Shown piece after piece: positions 7,430 to 12,463 of a stretch of 12,463 nucleotides of DNA. A program made the position numbers and the translations under genes. The notes beneath the pieces are model-generated. The model was not told where the DNA came from, made no database searches, and was given only the letters and a program-made list of their open reading frames with translations. The stretch's first letter is position 1. Each line of letters begins with the position of its first letter. The stretch comes from Armatimonadota bacterium (GTDB lineage: Bacteria > Armatimonadota > SYMT01): the NCBI GenBank assembly GCA_020696885.1, contig JAJFMS010000019.1, positions 1-12,463 of the forward strand, in the 5' to 3' direction.

Positions 7430-7720
7430 CCCTCGACTGCGTCGACTACCGGCACAACTCGCCCTGGCGCCGGTATCCTCGTGTGATCCGGCCGCACATT
7501 CGGACTGTCCTCATAGACTCTCTCGCTGGAGACCGCCTCGTCTTGCCAAGCCGCGCCGCGAGCACCCGCGCACGCTCCGCCGGGCCAGCGCCCACGGACG
7601 CAGGTTCGCGCTGGGGGAATCCGGCCCACCAGGCCGCAAACAGCGAGCACGCCGGCGCAACGCGCCACCGGTTGCAGCCCGGTTGTCCGTGGCGCGCGCT
7701 TCCGCTGCGGAGGGCGATGC
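7430..7720. other. 291-bp region between greA and the flavin reductase gene
   Basis: No gene is supported. A stem TACCGGC (7447-7453) with GCCGGTA (7469-7475) shortly after the greA stop may end that transcript, though no T-tract follows. No clear -35/-10 pair is visible before the next gene. Confidence 0.4.
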
Positions 7721-8203
7721 GTGCCGATCGATAACCACACCTTCAAGCAGGTGATGCGCCATTGGGCCAGCGGGATCACCGTGGTCACCTGCCGCCGTCC
7801 CGGCGGCATCCACGGGATGACCGCCAGCTCCTTCTGCAGCCTGTCGCTGGAGCCGCCGCTGCTGCTGGTCTGCATCGACCGTCGCAACCGCACGCACGAC
7901 TACATCCGGGAGCAGGGGTCGTTCGGGGTCCACCTCCTGGGCAGTGACATGACGGACCTCTCGGACCGCTGCGCGGGCTTCCTGGGAGAAGAAGGGCACT
8001 GGCTGCAGGATGTGGAATTCCATACAGAAGTGACCGGCGCTCCGGTGCTGGACCGGGCTCTGGCGTGGATGGACTGCTCGGTCTGGCAGATCCACGACGG
8101 CGGCGACCACTCGATCTACGTCGGCGAGATCCAGGCTGCCGGAGAGGCGGAGGGCTCCCCGCTGCTCTGGTTCGACCGCGGCTACCATCGCCTGGCCGAG
8201 TAG
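7721..8203 (+). CDS. Flavin reductase-like FMN-binding protein
   Basis: 160 aa with the flavin reductase-like split-barrel fold. The N-terminal FKQVMRHWASGITVVT and the MTASSFCSLSLEPPLLLVCI block (about 28-47) form the FMN-phosphate binding core. GSFGVHLLG (about 66-74) and the C-terminal GYHRL are family hallmarks. Members reduce free FMN/FAD with NAD(P)H for a partner monooxygenase, or act as FMN-dependent oxidoreductases; no monooxygenase is present nearby, so the partner is unknown. The start is GTG at 7721, supported by GGAGGG six bases upstream; the ATG at 7717 is out of frame and the ATG at 7754 would clip the conserved N-terminus. The next gene follows after 19 bases, so the two are probably co-transcribed. 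Confidence 0.88.
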   Translation: MPIDNHTFKQVMRHWASGITVVTCRRPGGIHGMTASSFCSLSLEPPLLLVCIDRRNRTHDYIREQGSFGVHLLGSDMTDLSDRCAGFLGEEGHWLQDVEFHTEVTGAPVLDRALAWMDCSVWQIHDGGDHSIYVGEIQAAGEAEGSPLLWFDRGYHRLAE

Positions 8204-8222
8204 CCGCCTTTCCAGGTAGACG

Positions 8223-9080
8223 ATGAGCGAAACCGGCACCGATATCGCGACGAGTGAGATCAAGGGTCTGCTCGAGGCCTACCTGCGGGACCGCGTGGTG
8301 CCCCACCCGCTGCTGAGCCCTTGCCTGGAAGATGCCGCGGTCTGTGTGACCGGCTCCAGCGCCATCGGGCTGTGGGACGAGCTCTCCGCGCTGGACGTAC
8401 ACCTGATCGTTCCCGACGAGCAGCACGCGCGGCTGGCCACCCGGCTCAAGGAAGAACGGCTCTGGAATCCCTCCCGGGACTTCCGGCTGCGGCTGGAAGA
8501 CCGCGAGCCGTTTCGCCGTTTCCCCTCCGCGGTGATCACCATCCTCTCGTCGTCCCAACTGGCGCAGGAGTTCCGCTTCGAGCTTCCGGTGGCGCTCTGG
8601 GTGTATAGCCACGCGGTGCTGCTCCAGGATCCGGCCGGGACGCTGGGGGAAGCGGTCCGCTCCGGGCAGGTGCGGTTCGACGGGCAGTTGAACGACCTAC
8701 GCTGCGACCACTACTACCGCTTCCGCCAGGCCCGCAACGACATGCTGCCCCGGATTGCGCCGCAGCGGTTGAAGACAGTCCTCGCGATCAAGCGCGGCGA
8801 GACGATTCGCGAGGCGCTGCGCCTGGCGTTCCTGGCGGACGGGCGCCCCTACCCGTACGACAAGCTCCTGGAGCCGGTGGCGGAGATTGAGACCGCCAGC
8901 GGCGCCCACATCGTCACGGCGGTCCGGGCCCTGGTGGCGGCTCGGGAGGCCGAAACCGTGGGCCACGCCGGCAAGGTGCTGCGAGACCGCGTGGCATTTG
9001 CGCTGCAGCAAGGCGGCGTGAGTGAGCGCTGGCTGGAGCAGTGGTGGCTCTGGCCCTCCATCGCCCCGCGGGACGAGTAG
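8223..9080 (+). CDS. Nucleotidyltransferase-like protein (resembles DUF4037), possibly catalytically degenerate
   Basis: 285 aa. Residues 41-63 (CVTGSSAIGLWDELSALDVHLIV) follow the pol-beta nucleotidyltransferase pattern GSxAxGLxDxxSDxDL, but the second metal-binding Asp of the DxD pair appears as His (D58-V-H60) and the Ser-Asp is Ala-Leu. The C-terminal half is helical, with KRGETIREALRLAFLADGRPYPYDK (written here only by position, about 190-214), recalling the all-alpha domain of DUF4037 and kanamycin-nucleotidyltransferase-like proteins. The family transfers NMP to small molecules or acts as toxin or antitoxin-like enzymes; with the altered motif this copy may bind nucleotide without transferring it. 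An AGGTAGA stands before ATG 8223. It sits 19 bases after the flavin reductase gene and 473 bases before the RiPP precursor. Assignment is by motif only. Confidence 0.6.
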   Translation: MSETGTDIATSEIKGLLEAYLRDRVVPHPLLSPCLEDAAVCVTGSSAIGLWDELSALDVHLIVPDEQHARLATRLKEERLWNPSRDFRLRLEDREPFRRFPSAVITILSSSQLAQEFRFELPVALWVYSHAVLLQDPAGTLGEAVRSGQVRFDGQLNDLRCDHYYRFRQARNDMLPRIAPQRLKTVLAIKRGETIREALRLAFLADGRPYPYDKLLEPVAEIETASGAHIVTAVRALVAAREAETVGHAGKVLRDRVAFALQQGGVSERWLEQWWLWPSIAPRDE

Positions 9081-9264
9081 CCGCAAGGGACGCAAAGGAC
9101 GGACGGGACGCAAGGTGGCCTGCGGCCCAGCCGTCTTCCGGACGGGAGCCCCTTCGCCCCGGCCGCGCAAGCGTGCGGTTCCCACATTAGGGCCTCGTGG
9201 GAAGCCCCCCCTCCCTATCTGCGTGCCGACCTTAACTTGGAAGCCGCGGCGGTTCCTTGCCAGT

Positions 9265-9336
9265 CCTGATAGCTGCTCGCCGGGGCTTGGTACGGGTGCC
9301 ACCGCGGGTCACCCATCAGGCCTGACCGGGCAGCAG
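9265..9336 (+). other. Possible regulatory RNA fold with competing helices
   Basis: CCTGAT (9265-9270) can pair with ATCAGG (9315-9320), stacked on GGGTG (9294-9298) with CACCC (9310-9314). CTGCT and CCGG (9273-9283) can instead pair with CCGG and AGCAG (9326-9336). The two pairings cross, so they form a pseudoknot or exclude each other. TCAGGCCTGA (9316-9325) is itself a perfect palindrome. No known riboswitch class is recognised. Confidence 0.3.
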
Positions 9337-9540
9337 CCTACTCTTTGGGAAAATAGCTAATGGAGTGGTAGGTCAGGGCAACCCAGGCTTCCGATCATTT
9401 GCATGGAGACGAAGGAACCAGGCGGTCTTATAGCAAACAAAGGGCCAGTCCTGCACCTCTGCAATTGTCCTCCGCACTTCGCTCGGGAATAGGATGCACT
9501 CCGGGCCTCGGTGAAAACCGGAGCCCTGCACCGGTTGGAG

Positions 9541-9546
9541 AAAGGA
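9541..9546 (+). promoter_or_regulatory. Ribosome binding site of the 26-codon precursor
   Basis: AAAGGA, within GGAGAAAGGA, stands seven bases before the ATG at 9554. It is among the better ribosome sites in the window and is the main evidence, with the leader motif, that this very short ORF is translated. Confidence 0.7.
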
Positions 9547-9553
9547 CACGAAC

Positions 9554-9634
9554 ATGACGAAGAAATCGTACCGGAAGCCGCAGCTCCGGAAGCTGGGTCT
9601 CCTCCGCGAGGTTACCTGGTTCTACATCGAGTAG
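9554..9634 (+). CDS. Lasso-type RiPP precursor, leader with ultra-short core (26 aa)
   Basis: 26 aa, basic, with an N-terminus MTKKSY. The consensus of lasso leader peptides, YxxPxLxxxGxxxxxTx, is met at every position: Y6, P9, L11, G15, T21. Y, P and L dock onto the PqqD-like B1 protein, and the penultimate leader Thr guides B2 cleavage, which would fall after W22. Only FYIE (23-26) then remains before TAG. Normal lasso cores are about 13 or more residues, with Gly/Ala/Ser/Cys at position 1 and Asp/Glu at 7-9; none of that is present, and neither alternative frame past T21 supplies it. It has a good ribosome site and is followed 23 bases later by a strong terminator, so it is a separate, abundantly transcribed unit ahead of its processing genes. 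Either this is a genuine short-core or leader-only peptide, or the core was lost by mutation. Translation is inferred. Confidence 0.75.
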   Translation: MTKKSYRKPQLRKLGLLREVTWFYIE

Positions 9635-9657
9635 TCGCTAGCCGGCTGTATCGATTG

Positions 9658-9692
9658 GAAAGACCCCGCGGTTGCCGCGGGGTCTTTCTTTT
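9658..9692 (+). terminator. Intrinsic terminator after the precursor gene
   Basis: A perfect 14-bp stem, GAAAGACCCCGCGG (9658-9671) with its complement at 9675-9688, closes a 3-nt TTG loop. The stem itself ends in TTTC and a TTTT run follows (9689-9692). It is the strongest hairpin in the window. Placed between precursor and enzymes, it should give much precursor RNA and less read-through into B1-B2-kinase, an arrangement known in several lasso clusters. Confidence 0.9.
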
Positions 9693-9709
9693 GCGTGGTG
9701 GGAGTAGTT

Positions 9710-9988
9710 ATGGTGAGCCCGGAATGTCGACCGAAGCGAGGGGTGGGAGTACTGGTTCAGGAGGTCTCCGGGGCTACGGTCCTGTTGAAGCCGGACAACG
9801 GCCAGTACTACTCGCTGGAAGAGGTGTCCGGTCTGGTCTGGAGCCTCTGCGACGGCGAGAATTCGGTCTGCGACATCGTCGCGCGGGTCTGCAGCGAATA
9901 CGATGCCACGCCTGAGGAAGCCGCGGCGGACGTGCAGGAACTACTGAAGGAGCTCGCCGATGAGCGCCTGGTCACAACGCATCAGTAA
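9710..9988 (+). CDS. PqqD-like RiPP recognition element (lasso B1)
   Basis: 92 aa from ATG 9710, preceded at five bases by GGGAG. A GTG at 9695 in the same frame would start inside the terminator region and is less likely. PqqD-fold pattern: short beta strands (VLVQEVSGATVLLKP, then GQYYSLEEVSGLVW at about 31-44), then three helices (SVCDIVARVCSEYD, and about 68-85) ending DERLV. Discrete B1 proteins bind the leader's YxxPxL region and present it to the B2 peptidase and to tailoring enzymes. No enzymatic residues are expected. Its end overlaps B2 by 29 bases, indicating coupled translation. It could serve any leader-dependent RiPP system; the lasso label rests on the precursor motif and the B2 neighbour. 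Confidence 0.88.
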   Translation: MVSPECRPKRGVGVLVQEVSGATVLLKPDNGQYYSLEEVSGLVWSLCDGENSVCDIVARVCSEYDATPEEAAADVQELLKELADERLVTTHQ

Positions 9989-10451
9989 CCGGCTCCGGCC
10001 GTTCCGGCTGGTGCGCGCGCCGTCGGACCTCCTGCTGCTGGTGCAGATTGCGGGGTTCGCGCTGGTGGTCCCGGCCTTGATGCGGTGCAAGCCGGAACGG
10101 CTCGGCCGGATGCTGGAGCCGCGCGGGGGCTGCGGCCCGCTGCGGGCGGAACGGGTGCGGAAGATCGTGGAGATGACGTCCGCCGTGCTCTGGGCCGGCC
10201 GGCCGCTCCTCCGCGTGAGCTGCCTGCCCCGGGGCCTCACGCATTACTACTTCCTGCGCCGCGCGGGGCTGGACGTGTCGCTCTGCTTCGGGATGGGCCG
10301 GCAAGGCGAGTCCTACGGCGGCCACTGCTGGCTGGTTTCGGACGGCGAGCCATACCTGGAATCCGAGGATCCCCGCCCATTGTACACGGAGTTCATCCGC
10401 ATCCCCCACGCTGCCGCCCCTGTGGCCGGCCGGATCGAGACCACCGCTTGA
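9960..10451 (+). CDS. Lasso peptide leader peptidase B2 (transglutaminase fold)
   Basis: 163 aa. The N-terminal part contains a hydrophobic stretch (about 23-41, DLLLLVQIAGFALVVPAL) common in B2 proteins. The catalytic region shows C88 in SCLPRGLTHYYFLRRAGLDVSL, H122 in GGHCWLV and D128 in SDGEPYLE, the Cys-His-Asp triad of this cysteine protease family. It cleaves the leader after the residue following the conserved Thr, an ATP-independent step carried out with B1. AAGGAG upstream within the B1 gene serves as ribosome site for ATG 9960. The stop overlaps the next start as TGATG. Length and triad are intact, so it should be active; with this precursor it would release only a four-residue product. 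Confidence 0.9.
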   Translation: MSAWSQRISNRLRPFRLVRAPSDLLLLVQIAGFALVVPALMRCKPERLGRMLEPRGGCGPLRAERVRKIVEMTSAVLWAGRPLLRVSCLPRGLTHYYFLRRAGLDVSLCFGMGRQGESYGGHCWLVSDGEPYLESEDPRPLYTEFIRIPHAAAPVAGRIETTA

Positions 10452-11455
10452 TGAGTGCTGTGCCCCACCCTGCGCGAGTTGCCCACTACCTGGTTCACGG
10501 CGTCCGGATCGAGATCCGGATGGATGATCCGCTGATCGAGGAGGCGCTGCAGTACCGCCTGGGGATGTTCGCCTGCGACCCCGCGCCGGATGCCGACGTC
10601 CTCTTTGAGTATCAGCGCCTGCCGGAGTCGGAGGTGCTTGCGATCCAGCCGCCTGCTGGCGAGGCGGTGCGCGTGATCGCCCGGACACCCACCGCCGAGG
10701 TGCTGTACGACGGCTCCGAGGACCTGCTCTACATCGCGTATGGCCGGTTGATGAAGGCGGCGTGGAACGGCCGCCAATCCGTCTGCCGGGTGCGGTACGC
10801 GGAAGCGGAGCTGCTGAACCTCTGGCGGCTCACCCACCCGATGTTCACGCTGCCGTTCGTGGACTGCATGAAGCGGCACCGCCGGTACAACATCCACGCC
10901 GCCTCCATCTGCGTGGACGGCCGGGGGGTAGTGTTCGCCGGTGGGAGCGGCTACGGGAAGTCCACCCTCACCATCGCGCTGGTGCGCGCGGGCCTCGGCT
11001 TTATGGGGGATGATCAGGTGTTCCTCTGCCCCGAGGACGGCCGGATCCTCTTCCGTGCCTTTCCGGATGAGATCGACGTCACCGAGAACACGGCCCGGAT
11101 GTTCCCGGAGCTGGCGCCGGTGCTGGAGGCTTCCACCCGGCCGGACTGGCCCAAGCGCCAGGTACGGGTGCCGGAGACCTACGGCACCGGCTATGTCTTC
11201 GAGTGCGAGCCGGCGGCGGTGGTGCTGCCCCGCATCGCGCACGCGGACCAGACCCGCGTGGAGCCCCTGGGGCGAGACGAGGCGTTCTTCGAGCTGGTGA
11301 GTCACGTGGCGTTCACCCACACCGAAGCCTCGCAGGCGCACGTGGATGCCATCGGCGCGCTGCTGCGGCAGGTGCCGTGCTACCGGATGCACACCGGCCG
11401 GGACTTCGACGCCTTGCCGGAGCTGGTGCGGGGCCTGGCGGCGGGCGCAGGGTAG
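10451..11455 (+). CDS. HPr-kinase-like RiPP kinase (paeninodin-kinase type)
   Basis: 334 aa from the ATG in the TGATG junction; the frame stays open upstream but that part lies out of phase over the B2 gene. The Walker A motif GGSGYGKST is at 164-172. The HPrK-type DD (D187/D188 in FMGDDQV) stands where the catalytic Asp and metal ligand sit, and NIHAASI (H149) precedes the P-loop as in the family. Homologues in lasso clusters phosphorylate the C-terminal residue, usually Ser, of the precursor after or before cyclisation, using ATP; other cluster members of this fold lack a known substrate. It lies in a coupled operon with B1 and B2 and is followed by a nucleotidyltransferase gene after 51 bases, the same pairing seen in paeninodin- and pseudomycoidin-type clusters. 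The fold is clear; the substrate here is not, because the core lacks Ser and Thr. Confidence 0.85.
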   Translation: MSAVPHPARVAHYLVHGVRIEIRMDDPLIEEALQYRLGMFACDPAPDADVLFEYQRLPESEVLAIQPPAGEAVRVIARTPTAEVLYDGSEDLLYIAYGRLMKAAWNGRQSVCRVRYAEAELLNLWRLTHPMFTLPFVDCMKRHRRYNIHAASICVDGRGVVFAGGSGYGKSTLTIALVRAGLGFMGDDQVFLCPEDGRILFRAFPDEIDVTENTARMFPELAPVLEASTRPDWPKRQVRVPETYGTGYVFECEPAAVVLPRIAHADQTRVEPLGRDEAFFELVSHVAFTHTEASQAHVDAIGALLRQVPCYRMHTGRDFDALPELVRGLAAGAG

Positions 11456-11506
11456 GTGTGGGGGTGTGCGCGATTCCAGGGATGATTTCGAACCAGCAGA
11501 GGTCAG

Positions 11507-12463
11507 ATGCCAGTAACGTCCAATTCCCTGCTACTCCGTCCGGAGGTTTCGTCGCCGGAGCATGAGCTGCTCCTCCGATGTGCGCGGACCCGGATCGATG
11601 CGCAGACCGCGGAGGAGATCCGCGCCCTGGCAGCGGGGCCGCTGGACTGGAAGGCACTGCGGAAGCTGGCGCAGGGGCACCAGGTCACCCCGCTGCTGTA
11701 TCGCACGCTCGCCGAGGTGGCGCCGGATGCGGTTCCGCCCGCCGTGCTGGCGCGGCTCGGGGCGCTCTACCAGGCGAACGTGGCCCACAACCTGCAGCTC
11801 GGCTACTACCTGACGCAGGTACTGGACCTGTTGGAGCGCGCGGGGATTCCGGTCGTGCCGCTCAAGGGCCTGGCCCTGGCGGTGAGCGCGTACGACGATC
11901 CGACGCTGCGTCTCTTCCGGGACCTGGATCTCCTGGTGCGGCCCGCGGACGCCTTCCGGGCGCGCGAGGTGCTGGAAGCCAACGGCTACGACGGCTTCCC
12001 GAAGCTGACCCCCGTGCAGATGGGCGTGTTCCTGCGGTCGGAGTGTGAGTTCTGGTTCGCGAGCCCCGGGGACCACTTCCCGCTGGAGGTGCATTGGGAC
12101 TTCCGGGAGCCGGTCTACTCCTACCCGATGGACGCGGAAGAGTGCTGGAGCCGCCTGGAGCCGCTGGAAGTGGCCGGTCGTCCGGTGCGGGTGCTCGGGC
12201 TGGAAGATACGCTGCTGATGCTTTCCTGCCACGGCGCCAAGCACCGGTGGGGTCACCTGAAGCTGCTCTGCGACATTGCGGAGCTACTGCGGCGGGAAAG
12301 CGGGCTCGATTGGGACTCGCTCCTCACGCGGGCCGCGAAGCTGCGGGGCCTTCGCATGCTGCTACTGGCGCTGCGCCTGGCGCACGAGCTGCTGGGGGCA
12401 CCGCTGCCGCAGGTCGTGCGGGCGAAGATCGAGGCGGATTCCACGCTGGACCGCCTGGCTGCG
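11507..12463 (+). CDS. Nucleotidyltransferase family protein (NTP_transf_5-like), 3' partial
   Basis: 319 codons are visible from ATG 11507, preceded by AGAGG, and the frame is still open at the window edge; family members run to roughly 350-400 aa, so little is missing. PLKGLAL (K120 in the conserved KG), then RLFRDLDLLV (D139-L-D141) is the metal-binding DxD of the pol-beta nucleotidyltransferase fold. LEVHWDF (H196) and LEDTLLMLSCHGAKHRWGHLKLLCDIAELL (about 231-262) are family signatures of NTP_transf_5. Such genes accompany lasso kinases, where they have been linked to further elaboration of the installed phosphate. The catalytic residues are intact. The N-terminal 60 residues are helical and not informative. 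It is probably part of the B1-B2-kinase operon. Confidence 0.88.
   Translation, partial: MPVTSNSLLLRPEVSSPEHELLLRCARTRIDAQTAEEIRALAAGPLDWKALRKLAQGHQVTPLLYRTLAEVAPDAVPPAVLARLGALYQANVAHNLQLGYYLTQVLDLLERAGIPVVPLKGLALAVSAYDDPTLRLFRDLDLLVRPADAFRAREVLEANGYDGFPKLTPVQMGVFLRSECEFWFASPGDHFPLEVHWDFREPVYSYPMDAEECWSRLEPLEVAGRPVRVLGLEDTLLMLSCHGAKHRWGHLKLLCDIAELLRRESGLDWDSLLTRAAKLRGLRMLLLALRLAHELLGAPLPQVVRAKIEADSTLDRLAA

Larger units (their letters stand above)
9081..9553. other. 473-bp leader region before the RiPP precursor
   Basis: No gene is supported apart from weak 3-30 codon frames without ribosome sites. The 5' part has short CGCAAGG-type repeats (GGGACGCAA at 9087-9095 and 9105-9113). A stem TTCCCAC/GTGGGAA lies at 9179-9203. 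A structured stretch follows at 9265-9336. From about 9340 to 9500 the DNA is less GC-rich than its surroundings, which suits a promoter region. A possible -35/-10 pair, TTGTCC (9465-9470) and TAGGAT (9490-9495), has a poor 19-base spacer, so I do not call a promoter. Confidence 0.5.

Noticed and set aside
7483..7734. 83-codon + frame between greA and the flavin reductase gene
   Set aside because: Low-complexity Ala/Arg/Pro-rich translation without ribosome site, overlapping the supported GTG start of the next gene.
9310..9340. Resemblance to the SRP RNA apical region (CAGG...AGCAGCC)
   Set aside because: The tetraloop is not of GNRA type, one extra base is present, and the flanking sequence cannot form the long SRP helix.
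9403..9492. 29-codon ORF starting METKEPGG in the precursor leader region
   Set aside because: No ribosome site, no leader motif, and it ends inside the likely promoter region.
9373..9555. Minus-strand 60-codon frame opposite the precursor leader
   Set aside because: No ribosome site or homology signal; it starts opposite the precursor start codon.
9511..9915. 134-codon + frame overlapping the precursor and B1
   Set aside because: It runs out of phase through the terminator and both RiPP genes; composition is that of a shadow frame with no domain.
10085..10450. In-frame upstream extension of the HPr-kinase-like protein
   Set aside because: This part is an alternate frame of the B2 gene with Ala/Gly/Arg-rich nonsense; the TGATG junction gives the natural start at 10451.
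1..12463. CRISPR arrays, rRNA, tRNA or insertion sequences
   Set aside because: No regularly spaced repeats, no tRNA cloverleaf, no rRNA-like stretch and no transposase motifs were seen on either strand.

Overview
High-GC bacterial DNA with every recognisable gene on the + strand and short or overlapping junctions. The window carries stressosome-type RsbT/SpoIIE modules, hybrid histidine kinases, GreA and a lasso-type RiPP cassette with discrete B1 and B2 proteins. This fits a soil or thermal high-GC lineage such as Chloroflexota/Thermomicrobia or Gemmatimonadota, but the sequence alone does not settle the phylum.

Signalling block (1-5555). The window opens inside an ATP-binding SpoIIE-type phosphatase: the end of an RsbT-like ATPase fused to a PP2C/RsbX-like domain. 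After 672 bases without a gene, which hold several inverted repeats, come two translationally overlapping hybrid histidine kinases. The first is RsbT-like ATPase-coiled coil-HisKA-HATPase-REC-REC. The second is REC-PAS-HisKA-HATPase-REC. Together they suggest a sensory pathway joining partner switching (Ser/Thr kinase and phosphatase) to His-Asp phosphorelay.

Housekeeping/metabolic block (5593-9080). This holds an enolase-superfamily enzyme with the KxK muconate-cycloisomerase-type active site, greA behind a near-consensus sigma70 promoter whose -35 box lies in a palindrome, a flavin reductase-like FMN protein, and a degenerate nucleotidyltransferase-like protein. A 473-base gene-free leader follows.

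RiPP block (9554 to the end). A 26-codon ORF, too short for ordinary gene calling, matches the lasso leader motif YxxPxLxxxGxxxxxT exactly but ends four residues after the predicted cleavage site. A strong intrinsic terminator follows it. Then come a PqqD-like recognition element (B1), a transglutaminase-fold leader peptidase (B2), an HPr-kinase-like lasso kinase homologue and an NTP_transf_5 nucleotidyltransferase cut by the window end. B1, B2 and the kinase overlap translationally. The asparagine-synthetase-like cyclase expected for a true lasso peptide is not in the window. A leader-only or ultra-short-core precursor beside a full leader-processing and phosphate-modification set is the most unusual thing here.
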